In this document: one piece after another, positions 7,582 to 15,571 of the stretch
Layout of the letters: the number at the start of each line of letters is the position of its first letter
Numbering within the stretch: position 1 is the stretch's first letter
Assembly (NCBI GenBank): GCA_910577885.1
Contig: CAJTNK010000022.1
Location: 1 to 24,724, forward strand
Source: an uncultured Rikenella sp.
Lineage (GTDB): Bacteria; Bacteroidota; Bacteroidia; Bacteroidales; Rikenellaceae
Reading direction: 5' to 3'
DNA length: 24,724 bases
Notes under the pieces: generated by a model
What the model saw: only the letters and a program-made list of their open reading frames with translations
What the model was told of the DNA's origin: nothing
Databases searched by the model: none
Position numbers and translations under genes: made by a program

Positions 7582-8949
7582 ATGATACAGAGCTTGTTGC
7601 TGGGTGTGGCGGCGTGGCTGGCGGTCTGTCCGCCGGAGCCGACCTGGACCGTCGAAACGACGGCGGACTACAAGAAGGTTTACGACGGGGAACGGTACGA
7701 AAATTATAACCTCTTCCGGCTGAGGCTGGCCGGGGCGGGAGTCGCCTGTATCGACTGGGGCGACGGGACGGTGCAGATGCTGTGGCTGTCGTCCCTGCCG
7801 GAGGATTCGGCCGGCTTCGGAATACCGCTCAGCCATCGGTATCGACAGGGCGGAGGCTTTTGCTACTCGGTGCGGATCGTCGGCTGGGGAGGCGGAGTCG
7901 AACGGTTTGCCTGCGCTTCGCTCTCCAATTCCGAAAACGGGTATGCCGACCTGCGGCTGGTGAACTGTACCCGGCTCCGGAGGCTGGATTGCAGCGGGAA
8001 CAAGTGGAGGAAGCTGGAGACGGCACAGGCCCCGGCCTTGGAGGTGCTCGACTGCGGGTCCAATCGCCTCGCGGAGCTGGACCTGAGCCGCTGTCCGGCG
8101 TTGACCGATCTGGATTGCGGGTCCAATAAGTTGGAACAGCTGGACCTGAGCCGCTGTCCGAAGTTGACCGACCTGGATTGCGGGTCCAATCGCCTCGCGG
8201 AGCTGGACCTGAGCCGCTGTCCGAAGTTGAGGAAGCTGGACTGCTCGGGGAATGGGCTCAACCGGCTGAACCTCTCGGGGTGTTCGGCGCTGACAGAACT
8301 CTTTTGTGGTGAGAATGTGTTGGGACGGCTGGAGGTCGGTGGGTTTCCGAACCTGGAGACGCTGGCTTGCGGCGATACCGAGCTGAAGGAGTTGGACGTG
8401 AGCCGGAATCCGAAGCTCGCCACGCTGTTCTGCGAGAGGAACGAGATTCGGGCGTTGGACGTGGGGCAGAACGGGCGGTTGGAGGCGCTGGATTGCTCGA
8501 CCAACGAGCTGGAGGAGCTCGACGTGAGCCGGTGTCCGGCATTGACGCGCCTCGAATGCAGGGGCAATCGGCTGAAGGAGCTGGACCTGAGCCGGTGTCC
8601 GCTGCTGGATCTGCTGGAGTGCGGCTCCAACGAACTGACGGCCCTGGAGCTGGCCTCCTGTCCGCGGATGGAGATCCTCAAACTGTCGGCCAACCGACTG
8701 ACACAGTTGGATATCACGCCTTGTCCGAAGTTGTTCTACCTCGACTGTTCTGAAAACCCGCTCACGCCGGAGGCGCAGGAGAGGATCGTCGCCGCGCTGC
8801 CCGACTGGACCGGTGTACCGGACTTATCGGGCTTGGTCCTGCTGGATGACATCTCGAAGCGCAACCGCGAGGCGGTCGAAGCCAAGGGATGGGAGCTGGT
8901 GACCGATCGCTGGAAGGGGGCCTCGGAGGAGGAAGAGGAGAGCGAATAA
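7582..8949 (+). CDS. PKD-like/leucine-rich repeat protein, paralogue 2
   Basis: A 455-residue tandem paralogue of the gene 25 bp upstream, with the same plan: hydrophobic N-terminus (MIQSLLLGVAAWLAVC) without basic residues, PKD-like IDWGDG (59-62), then about fourteen regular 21-residue LRR units from about 115 to 405, a cap (LTPEAQERIVAALPDW) and the AVEAKGWELV C-terminus. It adds an acidic tail (ASEEEEESE). Repeats at 8047-8235 are nearly identical at DNA level, suggesting recent internal duplication. Export is likely but not certain; LAVC is not a canonical lipobox. Molecular partner unknown. Confidence 0.86.
   Translation: MIQSLLLGVAAWLAVCPPEPTWTVETTADYKKVYDGERYENYNLFRLRLAGAGVACIDWGDGTVQMLWLSSLPEDSAGFGIPLSHRYRQGGGFCYSVRIVGWGGGVERFACASLSNSENGYADLRLVNCTRLRRLDCSGNKWRKLETAQAPALEVLDCGSNRLAELDLSRCPALTDLDCGSNKLEQLDLSRCPKLTDLDCGSNRLAELDLSRCPKLRKLDCSGNGLNRLNLSGCSALTELFCGENVLGRLEVGGFPNLETLACGDTELKELDVSRNPKLATLFCERNEIRALDVGQNGRLEALDCSTNELEELDVSRCPALTRLECRGNRLKELDLSRCPLLDLLECGSNELTALELASCPRMEILKLSANRLTQLDITPCPKLFYLDCSENPLTPEAQERIVAALPDWTGVPDLSGLVLLDDISKRNREAVEAKGWELVTDRWKGASEEEEESE
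8047..8235 (+). repeat. 63-bp tandem repeat inside LRR paralogue 2 (3 units)
   Basis: Three consecutive 63-bp units (8047-8109, 8110-8172, 8173-8235), each coding 21 residues of the LDCGSNRLAELDLSRCPKL type. Units 1 and 3 differ at only a few bases outside their last 12 bp; unit 2 differs mainly at RLAE versus KLEQ. Later LRR units have diverged much further. In-frame slippage or unequal recombination could change the copy number. Confidence 0.8.
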
Positions 8950-8963
8950 ACAACAGAAGAGTC

Positions 8964-9230
8964 CTGATACAGAGTCTTTTACCGGGGGAAGTGGCGTGGC
9001 TGGCGGCCTGTCTGCCGCCCGAGGGAGCTTGGCAGGTCGACCTGAAAGCGTGTTACGACACAGTCTACACGACAGAGCAGAGCGAAATGTATAACGGTTG
9101 CTGTTTGGACCCGGCCGGTGCGGGACGGGTTCGGATCGACTGTGGGGAGGGTGCTGAGTCGGAGCGGATCGAGATGAGCGGGGAAAAATCATACACCGTT
9201 CTGAGTGGCGTCTTCTCCCCGCCGACCTGA
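8964..9230 (+). pseudogene. Truncated third PKD-like/LRR paralogue
   Basis: Starting 14 bp after paralogue 2, the translation LIQSLLPGEVAWLAACLPPEGAW...YDTVY...RIDCGEG aligns with the first ~65 residues of paralogue 2 (MIQSLLLGVAAWLAVCPPEPTW...IDWGDG). The start codon is CTG where the paralogue has ATG, and the WGDG turn has become CGEG. The frame closes at 9230 before any LRR unit. It is best read as a decayed or incompletely duplicated copy. A short product from the CTG, or from readthrough, cannot be excluded, as the 88 codons are open. Confidence 0.75.
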
Positions 9231-9275
9231 TATTTCATGCTTTCGTGCCGCGATAATCCGTCTTTCGGATGAGCC

Positions 9276-10265
9276 TCAGAACCGCTTGATTCCCATGATC
9301 TCGCGCACCTCGGCCACCGTCTTCCGGGCACTCTCCTGCGCCCGCTCGGCCCCCTGCCGCGCCACCCGCGACAAGTACGCCTCGTCCCCCTGAATGGCCA
9401 CGATCCGTTGCCGAATCGGCGCAACGGTCGCGATAATGTCCTCGGCCAACTGTTTTTTGAGGTCGCCGTACCGGATCGAACAGTCGGCATACTTCTCCCG
9501 AAAATAAGCCACCGTATCCGGCGTCGAGACGATCTCCAACAGCGTGAAAATGTTCCGGATCACCTCCGGCATCTCCGAGTTCGGCTCCGTCGGACCGCTG
9601 TCCGTCACGGCCTTCATCACCTTCTTCCGTATCGCTTCGTCGCTGTCCATCAGGTAGATCCCGTTCCCCTCGCTCTTCCCCATCTTGCCGTTGCCGTCCA
9701 GCCCCGGCACCTTCACCAGCTCCGACCCGAAGTTATAAGGCTCCGGCTCCGGAAAATACTCCACGCCGTACTTCCCATTGAACCGCCGTGCGAACTTCCG
9801 CGTCATCTCCAGGTGCTGCTCCTGGTCCTTCCCCACCGGCACCTTATGGGCCCGGTGAATCAGAATGTCGGCCGCCATCAAACTCGGATAGGTCAACAAC
9901 CCGGCATTCACATTATCCGAGTGCTTGCGCATCTTCTCCTTGAACGAACTGGTACGCTCCAACTCGCCCACATACACGTGCATGTTCAACAGCAGATAGA
10001 GCTCCGCCACCTGCGGCATGTCGCTCTGGATGAAAATCGCCGACTTCTCGGGATCCAAACCCGCCGCCAAATACTCCGCCAAAATGTCTCGCACGTTCCC
10101 GTGCAACCGCGTCGGATCCGGATGCGTCGTCAAAGAATGGTAATCGGCGATGAAAAAATAACAATTCGCCTCGTCCTGCATCTTGATGAAATTCCGCAAC
10201 GCACCGAAATAATTCCCCAAATGCAAATTCCCCGTCGACCGAATGCCACTCACTACTGTTTCCAT
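9276..10265 (-). CDS. trpS: Tryptophanyl-tRNA synthetase
   Basis: Charges tRNA-Trp with tryptophan. The 329-residue protein is full length for bacterial TrpRS. It has the class I signatures: the HIGH equivalent HLGN at 15-18 in GIRSTGNLHLGNYFGA, and the KMSKS equivalent KMGKS at 194-198 in GNGKMGKSEGN. The binding-pocket and dimer segments (LNMHVYVGELERTSSFKEK, PVGKDQEQHLEMTR) are also typical. It is convergent with the LRR run (45 bp from the pseudogene) and separated from the upstream same-strand pgpH-like gene by repeat copy 2, which occupies most of its 5' region. No TAnnTTTG motif was seen in the 40 bp between start codon and repeat. Confidence 0.97.
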   Translation of the reverse strand: METVVSGIRSTGNLHLGNYFGALRNFIKMQDEANCYFFIADYHSLTTHPDPTRLHGNVRDILAEYLAAGLDPEKSAIFIQSDMPQVAELYLLLNMHVYVGELERTSSFKEKMRKHSDNVNAGLLTYPSLMAADILIHRAHKVPVGKDQEQHLEMTRKFARRFNGKYGVEYFPEPEPYNFGSELVKVPGLDGNGKMGKSEGNGIYLMDSDEAIRKKVMKAVTDSGPTEPNSEMPEVIRNIFTLLEIVSTPDTVAYFREKYADCSIRYGDLKKQLAEDIIATVAPIRQRIVAIQGDEAYLSRVARQGAERAQESARKTVAEVREIMGIKRF

Positions 10266-10303
10266 ATCGTCTTGTCTTCTGTATCTTTTGTATGTTATTC
10301 ATT

Positions 10304-10565
10304 GGCTACGAGCCGGAACCGTACCTTTTCTGAAGAAAAGGTACCCAAAAGACTTCCGAGCGCATCCCTTTGGGATGCTTTGGCCGTGTCAGCCTGTGTT
10401 TGGGTGGGGCTTTCTCGGTGCGGCGCGTAAGGTAATTATTGCTTTAGCGCGCCGACACCGGAAAGCCCCACCCACAACCTAAGGACTGCGGAGCCTAAGG
10501 CGTAGCGTATGCTATCTGAAAGTTTTTTTGGTTCTTTTTGTTCACAAAAAGAACAGTACCCTCCC
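10304..10565. repeat. Structured intergenic repeat, copy 2
   Basis: Second full copy, about 262 bp. Left terminal hairpin 10321-10344 has stem GTACCTTTTC, loop TGAA, and is identical to that of copy 1. Central hairpin 10402-10473 is nearly perfect, with GGGTGGGGCTTTC pairing GAAAGCCCCACCC. Right terminal hairpin 10531-10554 has stem GTTCTTTTTG, loop TTCA. It ends CAGTACCCTCCC. The small hairpin GCATCCC-TTT-GGGATGC (10362-10378) is in the left arm, and the arm with GCCTAAGGCGTAGCGTATGC is on the right: the reverse of copy 1. It fills most of the 351 bp between trpS and the pgpH-like gene. Confidence 0.88.
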
Positions 10566-10616
10566 GTCGCTAAAGAATAATCTACACAAAGATAGAGAAA
10601 AAAACGAGATGATGGA

Positions 10617-12584
10617 TTAATGAGTTTTGGGGTATGAGATTCTGTTGTGGTATATGTTGTTGAGTTTGGTTTTGAAGAGCTCTTTGATTCTGGAGACCTC
10701 GGCGAAGGAGAGTTCGGCTTGGCTGAGTTGGTGTTCTGTGATTTGGCGGTCGATGATCTGTTCGACGAGTGCGTCGATGGAATCTCGGTCGTAGTTGGCG
10801 AGTGCCCGGGAGGCGGCTTCGACCGAGTCGGCCATCATGCAGATGGCCACTTCGCGTCGGGTGGGTCGGGGACCCGGGTAGGCAAACTCTTCGGGGTGTT
10901 CGACTTGGCCGTGTTTGGCCATCTCTTCGGCGTAGAAGTAGTAGATCTTGGAGGTGCCGTGGTGGCTGGCGATGAACTCCTGGATGATGGCCGGGAGACG
11001 GTGCTTGCGGCCGAGGGTGATCCCCTCGGTGACGTGCGAGCGGACGATGGCGGCGCTCTGCGAGGGGCTCATCATGGAGTGCGGGTTGAAGTTTCCGGTT
11101 TGGTTTTCGACGAAGTAGAACGGGTTTTCGATTTTCCCGATGTCGTGGTACAAGGCGCCGGCCCGTGCCAGGAGCGGATTGGCACCGATCTCCTTGGCCG
11201 CGCTCTCGGCCAGCGAAGCCACCTGGACGGAGTGTTGGAAAGTTCCGGGTGCTTTTTCGGCCAGCTGTAGCAGGAGCGGTTGGTTGGTGTCGGAGAGTTC
11301 GAGCAGCGTGATGTCCGACACGAAACCGAACAGCCGTTCGAAGATGTAGACCAGCTGGTAGAAAGCCAGCATCAGGAAGGCGCTGGCCACGAACCACAGC
11401 ACGCCGGTGTAGTTTCCGCGCAGGGTGCCGCCGGTGAGCCACATGAACGCGATGTAGATCGTGGCTTCGACCAGCAGCACCGCTCCGACGGCCTTGAAGA
11501 CGCTGTGGCGTTGGTAGTAGTGCCGCATGACGAAGATGGCGGTGGTTCCGGCGAGCAGGTTGACGGTGAAGAACTCGAAGCTGAACCGGACGAAGAGTGC
11601 GGCCAGGAGGGTGATCGAGAGGTTGCCGAAGATGGCCACCCGGGTGTCGAAGAAGGCCAGCAGCAGGATCGCCACCACCGGCAGCGGTACCAGGTAGGGG
11701 CTCAGCGTCTGGGTGCGGACCACGAAGGCCATCAAGCCCGCCATGATCGTATAGAGGACGAAAGCGAAGAGCAGCGGCCGCCAGCCGGCGAAGTGTTTGC
11801 GCGAGAAAAACTGAAAAAAGACGTAGCTCAGGGTCAGGATCGCCGCCACGACGATCAGCCGGCCGAGGAACAGGATCACGCCGCTGACTCCTTGTCCCAT
11901 CCGGTTTTCGTACTCGCGGCGGTAGGAGGTGAGTCGTGTGGCGATCTGCCGGTCGATCATCTGTCCCCGCGAGACGATCACTTCGCCCGTCCGGACGATC
12001 CCTTCGGTGCGCGAGAGCTGAGACAGCGCCTGCTCCTGCAGGCGGGTGTTCAGCGACGCATCGTAGCTCAGCGACGGGGTCAGGTAAGGGGCCGCCTGCT
12101 CCGGATCGATCCCCTGCTCCCGGAGGTAGGCCTGTGCCGAGGCCGGCGTGAAGAGGTCGGTCACGTAGTAAGTCTGCAGCACGTGCGCGCTGTCGGTCCG
12201 TACCATCCGGTCGGCATAGGCGTTGCGGTCGGCGTCGCTCAACACGCCGTTCCGGTAGATGTGCCGGAAAGCGTCGATCACTTCGTCCCGCCGTTCCGCG
12301 GTCAGGTCGGGCTGGTTCCGCAGGTCGGCCGCCAGGGTGCGCAGCCGCGCCGCCGAGACGGTGGTGTCGAGTCGGAAAACGGGTTGGAAGTCGGCCAGCA
12401 GCTCCTGGCGCTCCTTCTCGAGCTGCTCGGCGTCCTTGTAGATCGGGATGTCGAACGGCGCGGTGAGGGTCTCGGCCTCCCAGGTCTCGCCGGCCACGAA
12501 GTCGGCGTTCAGCGCCGCCCGGTGCGGCATCAGAAAGGTGATCAGCAGCGAAAGGCCGATCAGCAGTGCGATTTTCCGTATCAT
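10617..12584 (-). CDS. 7TM-HD cyclic-di-AMP phosphodiesterase, PgpH-like
   Basis: A membrane phosphodiesterase likely to hydrolyse the second messenger c-di-AMP. In the 655 residues an N-terminal membrane segment (5-19) is followed by an extracytoplasmic 7TMR-HDED domain (about 30-230), a cluster of seven membrane helices (about 233-418) and a cytoplasmic HDIG domain (about 445-635). Metal-binding residues are visible: His451, His480-Asp481 in YHDIGK, His517, His541-His542 and Asp586. This domain order is that of PgpH. Activity on c-di-AMP is inferred from the family. The ATG overlaps the yitT-like stop by 4 bp (ATGA), suggesting translational coupling. Confidence 0.9.
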   Translation of the reverse strand: MIRKIALLIGLSLLITFLMPHRAALNADFVAGETWEAETLTAPFDIPIYKDAEQLEKERQELLADFQPVFRLDTTVSAARLRTLAADLRNQPDLTAERRDEVIDAFRHIYRNGVLSDADRNAYADRMVRTDSAHVLQTYYVTDLFTPASAQAYLREQGIDPEQAAPYLTPSLSYDASLNTRLQEQALSQLSRTEGIVRTGEVIVSRGQMIDRQIATRLTSYRREYENRMGQGVSGVILFLGRLIVVAAILTLSYVFFQFFSRKHFAGWRPLLFAFVLYTIMAGLMAFVVRTQTLSPYLVPLPVVAILLLAFFDTRVAIFGNLSITLLAALFVRFSFEFFTVNLLAGTTAIFVMRHYYQRHSVFKAVGAVLLVEATIYIAFMWLTGGTLRGNYTGVLWFVASAFLMLAFYQLVYIFERLFGFVSDITLLELSDTNQPLLLQLAEKAPGTFQHSVQVASLAESAAKEIGANPLLARAGALYHDIGKIENPFYFVENQTGNFNPHSMMSPSQSAAIVRSHVTEGITLGRKHRLPAIIQEFIASHHGTSKIYYFYAEEMAKHGQVEHPEEFAYPGPRPTRREVAICMMADSVEAASRALANYDRDSIDALVEQIIDRQITEHQLSQAELSFAEVSRIKELFKTKLNNIYHNRISYPKTH

Positions 12585-13477
12585 GGTTTTTCAAAGGTTT
12601 TGAACCCCTCGCCGAGGGTCTCGTGGGCGTCCACGACGATCATGAATGCTTCCGGATCGACCTCCCGGATCCGGTCCCGGATCAGTGCCACCTCGCGGCG
12701 CGAAACCACCACGAAGATCATCTCTTTGTCGGCTCCGGTGTACATGCCGCTGGCCTTGATGTAGGTTCCGCCGCGCTCCAGGCGGTCGAGGATGAAGTCC
12801 CGTATCTCGTCGTGGCGGCCCGAGAGGATGAAGAGCAGCTTGTCGCCCGATCCGCCGTCGACGATGTAGTCGATCACGCGCGACGACACGAAGATCGTCA
12901 CCAGCGAGTAGAGCGGCAGCTTCCAGTCGCCCAGCACCGCCAGCCCGAACAGCACGACCAGCGAGTCGACATACAGCACCGACCGGCTGATCGGCAGGCG
13001 GAGGTACCGCGAGACGATCATCGCCACGATGTCCGTACCGCCGGAGGTGGCGTGGGTCTTGAGGATCAGCCCCACGCCGGCCCCCATCAGCGTCCCGCCG
13101 AAGATGCAGCTCAGCAGCACATCGCCCGAGAGGTCGATCTTGCCGCCGAGCATCGTGGCCGGGTCGGCCCCCACGATCCACGTCAGGGCGTTCATGAACA
13201 GCGGCACGAGCAGAGCCGCCACCACGGTCTTCGCCCCGAACCGCGCGCCGAACAGCCGAAAGCCGATCAGCAGCAGCGGGATGTCCATCATCAGTCCGTA
13301 GGTCCCGACCTGCAGCCCCGGGAAGAGGTAGTTGAGCACGACCCCCATCCCGTACACCCCTCCCGGGACGATGCGGTACGGGGTGATGAACAGGACGAAG
13401 GCGGCGGCCAGCAACGCCGCTCCCACCACGACGAAGGTCCACTGGCGAATTTCCTGTTGTTTTCGGTTCATGGGCAT
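12581..13477 (-). CDS. YitT family membrane protein (DUF2179 C-terminal domain)
   Basis: A 298-residue integral-membrane protein. The N-terminal ~200 residues carry several hydrophobic helices (first at about 13-31) with the conserved ITPYRIVPGGVYGMGVVL and ATSGGTDIVAMIVSRY stretches of the YitT family. The C-terminal ~80 residues (from GDKLLFILSGRHDEIRDFIL) form the soluble DUF2179 domain. The role of this family is not settled; transport has been suggested. An alternative start two codons in (13471) is possible. It lies 61 bp after miaB and overlaps the pgpH-like gene, so the three are probably co-expressed. Confidence 0.9.
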   Translation of the reverse strand: MPMNRKQQEIRQWTFVVVGAALLAAAFVLFITPYRIVPGGVYGMGVVLNYLFPGLQVGTYGLMMDIPLLLIGFRLFGARFGAKTVVAALLVPLFMNALTWIVGADPATMLGGKIDLSGDVLLSCIFGGTLMGAGVGLILKTHATSGGTDIVAMIVSRYLRLPISRSVLYVDSLVVLFGLAVLGDWKLPLYSLVTIFVSSRVIDYIVDGGSGDKLLFILSGRHDEIRDFILDRLERGGTYIKASGMYTGADKEMIFVVVSRREVALIRDRIREVDPEAFMIVVDAHETLGEGFKTFEKP

Positions 13478-13538
13478 CGGGTTTTGTTGGTTCGTGAGAG
13501 GGGAGGGGGTGTTCCGTTTCGGAGGCCCTGCGCCGGCA

Positions 13539-14900
13539 TCAGCACAGCGGGGTTCCGATCAGCGTCGCCGACGAACAGTCCGTAATCAGCACATGGACAT
13601 AATCCCCCGGCAGGTAGTTCATCTTCGGCAGGATCACCACCTTGTTCTGCGACGTGCGGCCGTAGACCTCGTCCGCCGACCGTTTCGAAGTCCCCTCGAT
13701 CAACACCTCGAAATGACGACCCACGTCCCGCCGGTTGGCCGCCAGCGACAACTCGTTCTGCAGGTTGATGATCTCGGTCAGCCGCGCCGTCTTCACCGCC
13801 TCCGGCACGTCGTCCCGCATCGTCCGCTGGGCCTTGGTTCCGGGCCGTTCCGAGTATTTGAACATGTAGGCGAACTCGTAGCCCACCTCCCGCATCAGCG
13901 ACAGCGTCGCGGCGTGATCCTCCGGGGTCTCGGTACAGAATCCGGCGATCAGGTCGGTCGAGATCGAACATTCCGGCAGCCGCCGACGAATCGCCTCGAT
14001 CCGCCCCAGGTACCACTCGCGCGTGTACTTGCGGTTCATCAGCTCCAGCATCCGCGACGAACCCGACTGAGCCGGCAGGTGGATCGCCCGACAGATGTTG
14101 GGCCAGGCGGCGATCGTTTCGATCAGTTCGTCCGAGAGGTCCTTGGGGTGCGACGTCGCGAACCGCACCCGCAACAGCGGAGAGACCTCCGCCACCCGAG
14201 CCAGCAGCCGGGCGAAATTTACCTCGCCGTACCGGTACGAGTTGACGTTCTGTCCCAGGAGGGTCACCTCGCGATAGCCCCGTTCGAAGAGGTCGCGCAC
14301 TTCGGCCAGGATGGTCTCCGTGTCACGACTGCGCTCTACGCCGCGCGTATAAGGCACCACGCAGTACGAGCACATGTTGTTGCACCCCCGCATGATGCTC
14401 ACGAAAGCCGTGACGCCGTTCCGGTCGAGCCGCACGGGGGCGATCTCGGCATAGGTCTCCTCGCGCGACAGAAGCACGTTCACGGCCTTCGCCCCGCCCG
14501 CCGCCTGCCGCACCAGCGCGGGCAGCGAACGGTAGCCGTCCGGTCCCACCACCAGGTCGACGGTCTGTTCCTGTTCGATCAACCGATCCTTGAGCCGTTC
14601 GGCCATGCAGCCGATAATCCCCACCAACAGGCCCGGTCGGCGGCGTTTCAGCCCCCGGAACTCGGCCAGGCGGCCCCAGATGCGCTGTTCGGCGTTGTCG
14701 CGGATGGCGCACGTGTTAATCAGCACCACGTCCGCCTCGTCGAGCGACGCGGTGTGGGCGAAACCGTCGGCCTGCAGCACGGCGGCCACCACCTCGCTGT
14801 CGTTCTGGTTCATCTGACAGCCGTAGGTCTCGATGTAGAATTTCCCGGCACTCCCCGGCTCGGGCCGGGCCAGCCGCAGGGAAGAGTGATTCGTTGTCAT
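13539..14900 (-). CDS. miaB: tRNA-2-methylthio-N6-dimethylallyladenosine synthase
   Basis: Radical SAM enzyme that methylthiolates i6A37 in tRNAs reading UNN codons. From the chosen start it has 453 residues. The N-terminal methylthiotransferase domain holds Cys28 (YGCQMNQND), Cys64 (NTCAIRDNAE) and Cys98 (GCMAERLK) for the auxiliary 4Fe-4S cluster. The radical SAM motif CNNMCSYC gives Cys173, Cys177 and Cys180, and the C-terminus (about 385-450) is a TRAM domain. NTCAIRDNAEQRIWGRL favours MiaB over MtaB or RimO. The frame is open upstream to 14990, but the promoter at 14980-14987 lies inside that extension, so ATG 14900 (MTTNHSS) is the real start. Confidence 0.95.
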   Translation of the reverse strand: MTTNHSSLRLARPEPGSAGKFYIETYGCQMNQNDSEVVAAVLQADGFAHTASLDEADVVLINTCAIRDNAEQRIWGRLAEFRGLKRRRPGLLVGIIGCMAERLKDRLIEQEQTVDLVVGPDGYRSLPALVRQAAGGAKAVNVLLSREETYAEIAPVRLDRNGVTAFVSIMRGCNNMCSYCVVPYTRGVERSRDTETILAEVRDLFERGYREVTLLGQNVNSYRYGEVNFARLLARVAEVSPLLRVRFATSHPKDLSDELIETIAAWPNICRAIHLPAQSGSSRMLELMNRKYTREWYLGRIEAIRRRLPECSISTDLIAGFCTETPEDHAATLSLMREVGYEFAYMFKYSERPGTKAQRTMRDDVPEAVKTARLTEIINLQNELSLAANRRDVGRHFEVLIEGTSKRSADEVYGRTSQNKVVILPKMNYLPGDYVHVLITDCSSATLIGTPLC

Positions 14901-14979
14901 GGGTCTCAATGATAGATAGATACGCAGTGTGTCGTCGTTCGATTCGTCGGCTCCGCCGCCCGCCGACAAGAGAATCATG

Positions 14980-14987
14980 CAAAGATA
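14980..14987 (-). promoter_or_regulatory. Bacteroidetes -7 promoter motif for miaB
   Basis: On the - strand this reads TATCTTTG, an exact TAnnTTTG match, about 80 bp before the miaB ATG at 14900. It likely drives miaB, the yitT-like gene and the pgpH-like gene. Confidence 0.65.
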
Positions 14988-15086
14988 CATTTTATTCGCG
15001 GCTTTCGGATCGGTTCGCCGCTGGTTTTCAAACGATTAATTTTTGCAATTTTTTTCGTTTCCGAGTATCTTTTGGCAAAAAACGTA

Positions 15087-15094
15087 TATCTTTG
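15087..15094 (+). promoter_or_regulatory. Bacteroidetes -7 promoter motif for the Cys-rich lipoprotein
   Basis: TATCTTTG matches TAnnTTTG and lies 35 bp before the ATG at 15129, within a markedly AT-rich stretch in an otherwise GC-rich window. This suggests a strong, dedicated promoter. Confidence 0.72.
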
Positions 15095-15128
15095 CACCGA
15101 TTTTTAACAACACACAATTCATACCACG

Positions 15129-15380
15129 ATGAAAAAATTTTTCCAATTCGCTTGTGTAGCAGCTATCGCTGCTGGGTTTGCGGCTTGCGGTAACGGCGCT
15201 GCCAACACGGAAAACGCTGACTCGACCGCTGCGGCTTTGGTCGAAGAAACGGTTGTTGTCGTTGATACGGTTGCGGCTTGCGCTTGCGATCCGTGCGAAT
15301 GCGACACCTGCACTTGCGCAGCGGCTACGGCGGCTTGCGATTCGACGGCTGTTTGCGACTCGACGGCGGCTGCAAAATAA
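15129..15380 (+). CDS. Small cysteine-rich lipoprotein
   Basis: An 83-residue protein I do not recognise as a named family. The N-terminus (MKKFFQFACVAAIAAGFAAC) is a lipoprotein signal, with Cys20 as the probable lipidated residue. The mature part is Ala/Thr/Asp-rich and has eight more cysteines at 51, 53, 56, 58, 61, 63, 70 and 76, in a metallothionein-like CxCxxCxCxxCxC pattern. A pair of DSTA repeats (about 71-81) spaces the last two. Real coding is supported by the promoter at 15087, the signal peptide, its isolated position and the terminator after it. Frequent GCT and AAA codons differ from the GC-rich usage of its neighbours and may reflect high expression. Metal or thiol chemistry at the envelope is an inference. 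Confidence 0.82.
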   Translation: MKKFFQFACVAAIAAGFAACGNGAANTENADSTAAALVEETVVVVDTVAACACDPCECDTCTCAAATAACDSTAVCDSTAAAK

Positions 15381-15471
15381 GGCTCTCTTTCTCGGTTTGA
15401 GAGAGAGGGGCGGGCGGAAGGGGACGACGGAGTTCGTTCGGGCCGCACGTTTTTGCCGATCTTGTCATCGA

Positions 15472-15520
15472 AAAGAGAGGTCTCTCGCCCGGATGGGCTG
15501 AGAGACCTCTCTTTGTTTTT
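15472..15520 (+). terminator. Rho-independent terminator after the Cys-rich lipoprotein gene
   Basis: A 15-bp perfect stem, AAAGAGAGGTCTCTC (15472-15486) with its complement at 15500-15514, encloses a 13-nt loop and is followed by GTTTTT. It lies between convergent genes. A second, T-less hairpin of CTCTC/GAGAG type sits immediately after the stop codon (15383-15407). Confidence 0.85.
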
Positions 15521-15571
15521 CGTTGCGAGGCGGTTCGCCGCCGTCACAGCAACAGTGGCGAAAGTCGCCCT

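Noticed and set aside
4187..10565. Target-site duplications flanking the repeat copies
   Set aside because: Copies 1 and 2 share TTCATTGG on the left and GCTAAAGAA on the right, but this looks like extended repeat homology; no matching direct repeats flank any single copy.
10582..12594. 670-codon open frame on - parallel to the pgpH-like gene
   Set aside because: Same strand but another frame; Arg/Pro/His-rich, while the overlapping frame carries all HD-domain ligands and membrane helices.
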